A stretch of DNA of 64,000 nucleotides, taken from contig CAKJVC010000038.1 of NCBI GenBank assembly GCA_918026815.1, positions 62,001-126,000 of the forward strand, read 5' to 3'. Under the pieces are notes generated by a model that worked only from the letters and a program-made list of their open reading frames with translations, was not told the DNA's origin and did not search any database. A program made the position numbers and the translations under genes. This DNA comes from Chalara sp. BL73. Lineage: Eukaryota > Ascomycota > Leotiomycetes > Helotiales. Positions 56,654 to 64,000 of this stretch are shown here, piece by piece (position 1 is the stretch's first letter; each line of letters starts with the position of its first letter).

Positions 56654-57505
56654 ATGGATTGGTGGCGATTGATGGCTTTGAGGGTGCTTAGAGTCAAACA
56701 CTATCGACTGATGTAGAAATATACCTTATAGCAATGACATTAATGAGTCTACGATGACTTTTTCACCCCAAATGATCAGGGTTCTTTTTGCTTTTCCACT
56801 GGCGTCGGCTTTGTATGCGGTGAGATGACCCTCAAAAACCAGATTGCAAGCGCAACCAACGCTCCCCCGCTACCTCGATATCGCTGTCTTTATACCTCCC
56901 GCCCATCGTTTCAACACGCCAACAGGAACCTGAAAAATACAGAAAAACGAAGCTTGCGCGAGCTTCAAGGACTCTCTTTAAGCCGTGGATTTGGCGGGGG
57001 AAGGAAAGGGGGACTCTTATCACCGAGGTAGGTCACGTTTGCTTCGCCAAAGATGCTGTGATTTACAGATGCTAAGCTTCGGCTTTGACTTTAAGCAAAG
57101 GTCGTTAGCTTTTAGCACCTCGATATTTAAGCTTTGCGGCTACTAAGGTATTAAACGGTAAGTGGTGTTTCAGGTATTGCTTTGGAAATGACTTGTTTTT
57201 GCGCTGTTTATTATTATTATTATTATTATTTTCTAAACGAAGGTAACTCGCTTTGAACAAATATATATATACATATGTAGTTAACAAATCACGCTACCAA
57301 CTTCCAACCTCACCTCCAACCACTTCCTTGTCTCCCATCAAACCAGCAGCGAAGATGGTCCCAAGAAGGGTAGCTAGCCGTGCAGACGGACGGCAGATGC
57401 GGGGACGGGCATCTCCATAACTCATCCTCTGCAACTCTAAAAGGTTTCTCGTCTCCCCGCTCCCACGCACTTCGGCAGGCTCGATCGAGGGGGGAGGGCG
57501 GGGGG
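56654..57505. other. Intergenic with TAT/TA simple repeats
   Basis: About 850 bases. It contains a (TTA)n stretch at about 57208-57230 and an alternating TA stretch at about 57261-57275, and otherwise no gene. The left part is the sedolisin 3' region. Confidence 0.45.
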
Positions 57506-58371
57506 ATGATTTCCAGATACCGTAGCATCACGGACGCCGAAGGCGAGGCCGAAACCAAAGCAATCCACCAAGAGCCAGAAGGCCACGCCTGGTCGGCTGG
57601 CGGCGCGGTTTGGGATCAGCTTGCTCCGCCGCTGCCTCCTCTAAAATCCGAAGAGCAGCTTTCGAGCCTGCACCCGCTCCCGTGCCCAGAAACCTTCTCG
57701 TTCCGGCTCGTTACTGGTACGGCTGGGCAGGCGGAGCTGGCGCCGCCGAAATGAAGAGCGGGACGATCAGGATCGGTATGGTCCCCATACGAAGGAATTC
57801 CTCTATCAGATACCGCTGCCGCGGTACCCGACAACCCACATCCTCGTCTTGGAGGCGCTAGTCAAGCCGGCGTACATCACCCGTGTCTCTGTTTATGGCG
57901 TGGAGATGTGCTCTGAGAGCGGTGCTGAAGCCTTTGCGCGCGGTACTGAGCGAGAAATTCCTTGCTTGAGCAAGATGGCTGGTCCACGCCTCGCGGATAA
58001 GCCCCTTGTGCCTAAGCTTCTAGGCCTAGTTGTGCGGGTGGAGAGCGACGTGGTTGTTGGCGTTTTTGAGGAATATGTCTCTCCCCTGGGCTCGCGCGAC
58101 TTACAGTCATTGATTGACGGGGGCCCAGGCATCGAGATGGAAAGGAGGAGGAAGTGGGCTGCGCAGATCAGAGAAGCGGCTGATGCGCTTTGTGGCATCG
58201 GGGGCGATGCAAAGCTGGGGAATATCCTCATTCATGGCGCGACGGATGGCTCCTGGGAGGTTGATTTCAGGAGGCAGTTATACCGAGGGATGGGTTGATG
58301 AGGAGCTGAGGGAGACTCGGGAGGGCTATGAACAGGCCCTGTGTAGAATTTGCGAGTTCTTGTGTGTTTGA
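57506..58371 (+). pseudogene. Protein-kinase-like gene, frameshifted
   Basis: Three consecutive frames make up one kinase-like protein. The first (57506-57754) starts MISRYRSITDAEGEAETKAI and ends SFRLVTGTAGQAELAPPK followed by a stop. The second (about 57735-58298) reads DRYGPHTKEFLYQIPLPRYP, then HILVLEALVKPAYITRVSVY, VPKLLGLVVRVESDVVVGVF, EEYV, KWAAQIREAADALCGIG, and GDAKLGNILIHGATDGSWEV, which corresponds to the catalytic-loop region (usually HGxxWGDAKPDNVLID). At 58270-58280 one extra base shifts VDF-GGSYTEGWVDEEL (the DFG-equivalent segment) into the third frame, which ends YEQALCRICEFLCV at 58371. The catalytic loop also appears to have lost about three residues. The family is a fungus-expanded kinase-like group of unknown substrate. 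The locus looks inactive. Confidence 0.7.
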
Positions 58372-58829
58372 CGATCTGGGATCACATCTTTGTGGCCTGA
58401 ATGCAGCTGCGGATCGCCCGTCTGAAATTCCCAATCTCTTCAATACCGAATCGAGTGAGGTTATTACTGTCTGGTTTTCCCTGTTATCCAATAAAATAAT
58501 GCTGTACGGTAAGCCATGTCGATATCTTTCCTATAGTCTATTAACATCACCTTATAGGATATTTTAGCCAAACCACTGTGCTCCATGAGGCCCATTGGAA
58601 TATTTGCTACTGCCCAGGAAAGAACGACATGCAAATACGACTATGAGATCAAGTTGATAGATTTCACTTATGCATGTACCTTGGAAAAGAAGAGATCGCA
58701 CTTGACGAATTTCTTCGATAATGGGTATATACTCTTCTAATTGCATACATGAAGGACCTCGTCGCCACAACACAGTGGTACTTCGCCCGCTTGAAATCGA
58801 CGGCCGGCGTCGTCCAAGCCTAAGTTCAA
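58372..58829. other. Intergenic, no gene seen
   Basis: About 460 bases between the kinase-like remnant and the convergent hypothetical gene. An 89-codon minus-strand frame at 58564-58833 is unsupported. Confidence 0.35.
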
Positions 58830-59705
58830 TCATGACCGGTACTTAGGTGGCGGATTCGATCCTCCGAGTACCACGTCCTCATTTGAGAACCGCACTCTCG
58901 GTCCCGGACTTCTGCTGTCCTCATCGTACACGCCCAACATGGGACTTACGCTCCGCCGTTCTCGCCTCCCTCTGACCTCCAATCTATCACCTTCCCTGCC
59001 CCTTTCTTCCCTTTCTCTATGTCTCTCCTCTCGGCGCCTTCTCCTCCTCTCCTCCCTCGACTCCCCGACAGCTTCTTCAAAAGGCGGCGGAGGATATGAC
59101 GGATACGCATCGTGCGGGATATCTGGGTCAAAGCCGTACTTGACATCTTGTGGATAGCCATTTCCTCCTACTGGCCTCTGTGCTTGATGTCGCGAATATG
59201 CCTGGGCTTGAGGAGGTGCTTGCTGAGGATGAGGACGAGGAGGCTGCACCGGCGGTACCTGGCTCTGTTTCCAGTGCGCTGGCCACCCTGCCACCACACC
59301 TGGCGCCACCAATGTCTGCGTGCTCATATTTGGACCCATTCCCATACCCGGTGGCGCACTATTCGTTCTGCCCTTCCGGAGCTTCTCTTCCTCCTCCCTC
59401 TTTTCTTTCCTCCGCCGTCTTCGTTCCCTGCGCTCCCTTCGCTCTTCCTCACTCTCGCTCTCCTTATCATATTTTCCATGGGAATGTGGGCGGGAAGAGG
59501 AGGATGAGACGAGACAAGACTGCGACTGTGAGGCTGAATGGGTATGTCGTCGTGGCGGACGCTGGTCCGCCGGAAAGAGGGGATACGACGCCTCTTCGAG
59601 GGCCGCAGCTTCTTCTTCAAGGCGCGCGCGCTCTTTTTTATTTTGGCTGTGTTTGTGAATTAAATACCCCGCTGCTAGGACCTCAAGTCCTCCAAGAAGT
59701 ACCAT
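58830..59705 (-). CDS. Hypothetical low-complexity protein with N-terminal hydrophobic segment
   Basis: A 291-residue single-exon protein. Residues 1-17 (MVLLGGLEVLAAGYLIHKH) are hydrophobic and could anchor the protein in a membrane. The rest is charged and repetitive: a Glu/Arg coiled-coil-like stretch (ESEEERRERRERRRRRKEKR), a Gln/Pro region (QVPPVQPPRPHPQQAPPQ), FEEAVGESREERRRRR, and a conserved-looking end (SPGPRVRFSNEDVVLGGSNP then PPKYRS). I recall similar short-helix, low-complexity proteins in other filamentous ascomycetes, but no function is known. The start is the first ATG and matches the hydrophobic N-terminus. Confidence 0.7.
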   Translation of the reverse strand: MVLLGGLEVLAAGYLIHKHSQNKKERARLEEEAAALEEASYPLFPADQRPPRRHTHSASQSQSCLVSSSSSRPHSHGKYDKESESEEERRERRERRRRRKEKREEEEKLRKGRTNSAPPGMGMGPNMSTQTLVAPGVVAGWPAHWKQSQVPPVQPPRPHPQQAPPQAQAYSRHQAQRPVGGNGYPQDVKYGFDPDIPHDAYPSYPPPPFEEAVGESREERRRRRREERHREREERGREGDRLEVRGRRERRSVSPMLGVYDEDSRSPGPRVRFSNEDVVLGGSNPPPKYRS

Positions 59706-60824
59706 GTTGGATTACGATCAGAAGACGCTGCGTATCTTCAGTGTATCTGGTATCGCGCTCTCCTGGAGGAGCTGTGTTTATTGCGCAAATATTCTCTGAG
59801 AGCGCTGACGTAGAGAAATATGACAAAAGGGAGGAAGAGACTAGAAAGCAGAAGAACGGGCGAAAATAAATAATGACGGCAGAGAAACCCGATATAACCG
59901 TTGGTCACGACCCTTACTCATCCCCTCTTCTCACCTCGTGAAGTCACCCAAGCGCCCAATCAGAACCCCAAACCAAGAATAGCAAAAAGTCAGCCGTCCA
60001 ATGCATCATCCCGTAAATGGCTGCCTGACTCCTGAGCGAGAGCGGGTAGGGCATGGCTTCTGCAACCATCTGGAGAACCATGTGTCAATATTTTAGATCT
60101 TGGTGGCGCCGCTGCATGTCATTGGGTGTAGCCCGAAGACTTGGTGGGTGGCTATGCTTGCCAAGAGACATGTGACTCGGGCAACCCGATGGGCAGAATG
60201 ATAGGCGATTTATATCTTCATATCTGGACGGTTGCATCAGGGGGGTGATCCTTCTCCAACAGTAAAGACGATGGTAGGAAGGAGTGACGGCCGGGATGTC
60301 GTTGGATTAAAAAACGACGGTGAGCTCAGAGTGCCCAGCCTGCATGTACCAACATGTGGTCTCTTAAGCAAAACTGATACATCTGAGGTCCACGTTTTCA
60401 AGGGAATTAAACATCAGGGCATGAGACTGTTGTCCTATATGAACTGGGTGCTCGATCAATCTTCTCATTTTCTAAACCAACATACAGGTATCGCCCCTGT
60501 TGTATGTAAATGTAGGTTCCTCGATCTCTTTCTCATTCTAAAGTACATATCGTCAGAGTTTTTTGTCATCTCCTCAGCCATATCAGGTCCATCCGCTCAG
60601 TCTCACCAAATAGAAAAACAAGAATAGAGCACCCCATAACCCGTGATTATGGCCAGGAAAAAGAGCCTGCTCCAGAACTCGCCGAAATTCGCAAGCCATG
60701 CATGCTAATGCTTCCCATTCCAAACGCCAAACGGAATGCCATCAGAATCCAATACACGCCCTCTTATCTGCTCTGCTGTGTTGCACCGTGTCCGAAGGAT
60801 CATATTAGTTAATCGGTGATGTGA
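59706..60824. other. Intergenic, no gene seen
   Basis: About 1.1 kb between two minus-strand genes. A 131-codon plus-strand frame at 60232-60627 is unsupported. The left part should hold the promoter of the hypothetical low-complexity gene; the right is the 3' region of the nucleoporin gene. Confidence 0.4.
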
Positions 60825-63800
60825 TCATAGGTATGATTGCTGGACCTTGCGAATTAGGTTGTTCGCCCGTTGAACCTTATCTTGTGGTAGACCGCTCTGC
60901 GAAAGATCATGGAGGATCTGAGTTAACTCCATCGCATTCTCCTCGCTGCCAAATAGTCTCTTATTGCTCTTTATACAATCTTGGTACCATTGTTCACAGG
61001 CATATATGATGTGGTCAGCGATCACGCGCTTGTTCGTACCGCTAAAAGGCGACACCTCGCCGCTGTAGATTTCGTGTAGTGCGACGAGGATGGCATCAAA
61101 TGGAAATGCAACTGAGATGAAAAGATCAACAACCCAGTTCTGCGGTCCAACACCATTCTGAAATTCAAACGCATATGTCTCAATCATTGGAATGAGCAGT
61201 GATGGCGAAAAGGTGAGCTCGGAATTGTTGAGACGGTTTGACATCTCGCGGACGATGTTGACGATTGCCTCATATGGTCGTTGAGTGGCATTTTCAGGAT
61301 CAGATGTAACCTTACTATGGGTATCCTCGATGTAATATTGCCAAACAGCTCTGATATCTCCTGTGTTCCTATGGTTGGATGCTTCGAGAATCATCAAATT
61401 GATATCGTAGTAGTTTCCAGCATCTGAGTACTCATTGAAGAGCTGAACGCGTTAGACATCGTCAGGTCAGGGGTTCAGAGAATAACTTACATCAGTGAGG
61501 GACAATATCTTGCCATCGAGGAGTTTGACCGCCGCCTCCTTGCGATCAGGGGCAATCCGCTCATCTCCTCTTACACGGTGAAGAATCTCATCTTGGATGT
61601 TAGCTACATCAAGTAGCTCGCTGATCGAGTACAGTAAGATCTGGCGGGCCTGTTTCCCAATTCCCCCACTCTGAGTGTTGGCATTTGCCTTGGCGCGGCT
61701 GAGGTATTCGATGCGCCTAGCTAGGGAGATCTTGAATGTTTCATTGTCGGTCTGTGCCAATTGATATTGAATCTGGGCAGCATTATAGAAATCGTGATTG
61801 AACACATAGTACCTCCAGAGAAGGTCGGCTCTATCAACATCCTTTTCTGCTTGCTTCGTCAAGAAGGTCACAACAAAGGGAGACTCGGTCCCTAATAATT
61901 TGTCTGTCCAGCCTTGACTTAAGTACCAGTCATAAAGATCATAGTGAAATAACTCGTCTTCAGACTCGCCAATCACCGAGTAAGCCTCAAGACGCTTCGT
62001 AGCACTAATGGATAACCTTCCGTCGATATATTCAGGTTGTTGGCTGGTTACTTGGTCCACCATCTGCAAGACATGATGGACCAGTTCATAGCATGATGTT
62101 CGGAAGGCAAAAGTGGCCTTTCGGGGATCATCTTGTGGTTGACCATCGTTGTGCCAGGCTAACGCGGCATTTCCACGATCGTGCTCCTGAGCTACAAGAA
62201 GGGCTAAACTGATAGCGCCAGCGTAAAATCCGAGAGATGCGAACTGCTCGGTTGCTGTGTGTAAATTCTCAAAGGATAGAGCCTTCGCAACCTGCAAGAA
62301 AAGTCGTAAACTCTCATTAAGTAGATTTCGTCCCATGTCGGTCTTTGGCCCGACCTCTGAGGCCTTCTTGAGCTGTTCCTGCGCTTTGAAAATGATAACA
62401 TCATCGGCACTGCAGAAACTACCACATCTTCGTCGCAAGGCCTCAGCGACAGTGTCAACGTTAGATCCATTAGCGATATTACGATTCACAATCGCCTTGA
62501 CCAGGACCTTAGCAAGATCTCTTCCTTGGTCTGTAGCAAAAAGGACCTCATATGTAAGTGAACGGAAGTCTTGCTTGACTTGATCACCGAGGGTTGACCA
62601 GATCTCGTCAACACGCTCATCAAACAACATCTGCACAAAGGAGATTCCCTCGATGATGCTCGTGTTGAGCTTTTGAAGCGAGTATAAAGCTTGATGTTCC
62701 CCTTGAAGAGCAAGCTCTTCTTGCTTGCTCGCAACACGCTGAAGACTCTCTGGACCTGCAAGACCTTCGATAAATGACTGGTTCTTCTCAAGGAAGGTCT
62801 GCAATTTAATCATATCCTCCTGGACGGCCTTTAGTTTCTCGATGCCGACAGTGGTGGTGATTGCGACGCCGCCAGTAGCTTCAGGCATGATAGTGATAAC
62901 AGAAGCCTTCCATAAAGAGCGGACAAGTCTTCCCATATACAGTGCCAGACCTTCATGCCGTGAGGAAGGCCGCACGTTCTCAATGGCCTGTGCGACGTTC
63001 TCAGGCACGCCATTGTCATTCATTGACGGCCGTCCGCCAAACTCGACGAAACACTTTCGTGCTAACTCGAGAGTTTCTGGATCGTTGATTTTGGCGATTC
63101 TGGTTTCCTTAAGCTGAGCCGTTGGAGAAGTATCATTCCCTTGGCCACATGCTACAGCGAGTGCGGTAGCGGTTGTCTCGCCTCTACCATACTGCCTTAT
63201 AAATTTCTTTACCTCATTCTCAAATCCTTCTTCGCTACCTCCGGCTCGGATTGCAGAAGCAAATACATCCACTAAGCGTCTCCGCCGAATGATATGAACG
63301 CCACTGTTCGTAAGAATAGCGATCTCTTGAGGTGCCTCATCGTACTGTACAGCAAGTTCGTTCCCGAATCCAACAGGTTGTCCAGCAGCTGCGAAAGGCT
63401 TTGTCACTAAGCCGACGGCCTCGGCAACGCTATTTAACTCGATCCAGCAACCTTGTTCGTAGTATCGTGATGCAAGACCAGCAATTTCCCTGGCTTGAGC
63501 CGATATGCGGGCTGTGTCTGGTGCTGAGAGGAAAAGGGCATCTTTGCCTTCACGCCCAGCCTTCTGAACGAAGTCAAGGAACAACCCTGGCGCGTATCGT
63601 AGACCCATTCTGCTGAAAGAGAGTGCGATGGAGGATATTTCTATCGGTGGCTCTGCCGCCCCCGTGTATTGTTGCCCAGGAGGAGTAGCAGTAGTCCGAG
63701 GTGGAAATTTGATATGTTGCACTTGCATGCTCTGAGGAGCGCCTTGACCACTTAGATATCCATAGCCACGAGTAGCGCTGAGAAATAATCGGCATCCGGT

Positions 63801-64000
63801 AGTCGTCAGTGCCATAAGGTGAAGCTTCGATCCTTCTCGGGCAGAGATAGGACTAATGGAAATGATCTTCATGGAGTTCGTAAGAAGGGTAGAAGCAGGT
63901 GTCATGTGACTGATATCCCTAAGACACTCTGCACGTTTTTTTTCAATTACTTGCTGCAGAGACGAAGGACTGTCCATATAGTATGTGCGAATACAGGACT
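60825..64000 (-). CDS. NUP170: Nucleoporin NUP155/NUP170 (5' end beyond the window)
   Basis: The minus strand carries the middle and C-terminal parts of a large inner-ring nucleoporin. The exon from the window edge to 61491 is open at the right end, so the true start lies outside. A 48-bp intron (61490-61443, GTAAGT...TTCAG) leads in phase 0 to the last exon 61442-60825. More than 1,040 residues are visible. Recognisable segments: YYMDSPSSLQQVIEKK, LMALTTTGCRLFLSAT, SISPISAREGSKLHLM, EIAILTNSGVHIIRRRRLVD, HEGLALYMGRLVRSLWK, VLFATDQGRDLAKVLVKAIV, AEALRRRCGSFCSADDVIIF and YNAAQIQYQLA, typical of the C-terminal helical solenoid and late beta-propeller of Nup155. Role: scaffold of the nuclear pore inner ring, membrane proximal. 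Confidence 0.92.

Noticed and set aside
59150..59869. Plus-strand 239-codon frame over the low-complexity hypothetical gene
   Set aside because: It is antisense to the minus-strand gene, whose hydrophobic N-terminus and conserved-looking C-terminus are more gene-like. The plus frame is made of complements of Arg/Glu repeats.

Overview
The window is nuclear DNA from a filamentous ascomycete (Pezizomycotina). The protein families suggest Leotiomycetes or a relative, but that placement is an inference. The eukaryotic and fungal signs are short 50-90 bp GT..AG introns with CTAAC/CTGAC-like branch sites, a fungal Zn2Cys6 regulator, a DUF3425 bZIP, an Egh16/Gas-type secreted protein, a sedolisin and a VIB-1/XprG-type NDT80 regulator. 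No tRNA, rRNA, CRISPR array or intact transposon was recognised.

Layout. 0-7 kb: Zn2Cys6 regulator (+), a ruined zinc alcohol dehydrogenase (+), an SDR lacking its catalytic Tyr and Lys (-), and a two-exon bZIP/DUF3425 protein (-). 7.8-10.3 kb: ruined DUF3176 membrane protein (-). 11.3-11.7 kb: unidentified spliced fragment (+). 12.7-13.5 kb: compact QCR10-like gene (respiratory complex III) whose last exon is 9 nt (+). 14.1-15.0 kb: TPR + U-box protein of the CHIP type (+). 16.5-17.1 kb: secreted six-cysteine protein with a Kex2-like site (+). 19.0-20.0 kb: hypothetical protein with a SAP-like N-terminus (-). 20.8-22.0 kb: Egh16/Gas family secreted protein (-). 22.0-25.5 kb: AT-rich, no gene seen. 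25.5-30.2 kb: second SDR, GINS subunit PSF2 and an LRR-like protein, all (-). 32.3-34.0 kb: broken 5' part of an Argonaute-like gene (+). 34-44 kb: no recognisable gene; the right part is pyrimidine-rich and looks like the promoter/leader of the VIB-1-like regulator at 44.3-46.6 kb (+). 46.6-51.6 kb: no confident gene. 51.6-52.9 kb: ruined sterol/3-beta-HSD-type dehydrogenase (-). 54.7-56.7 kb: sedolisin protease (+). 57.5-58.4 kb: frameshifted kinase-like gene (+). 58.8-59.7 kb: low-complexity hypothetical protein (-). 60.8 kb to the edge: nucleoporin NUP155/NUP170 (-), running off the window.

Housekeeping genes (QCR10, PSF2, NUP170, CHIP-like) alternate with lineage-specific or secreted genes and at least five decayed genes (ADH, DUF3176, Argonaute, 3-beta-HSD, kinase-like). 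There is no obvious biosynthetic cluster. A VIB-1-type regulator shares the window with a secreted sedolisin; regulators of this family control extracellular protease genes in other fungi, but nothing in the sequence links these two directly. All splice models were read by eye from splice signals and frame continuity.
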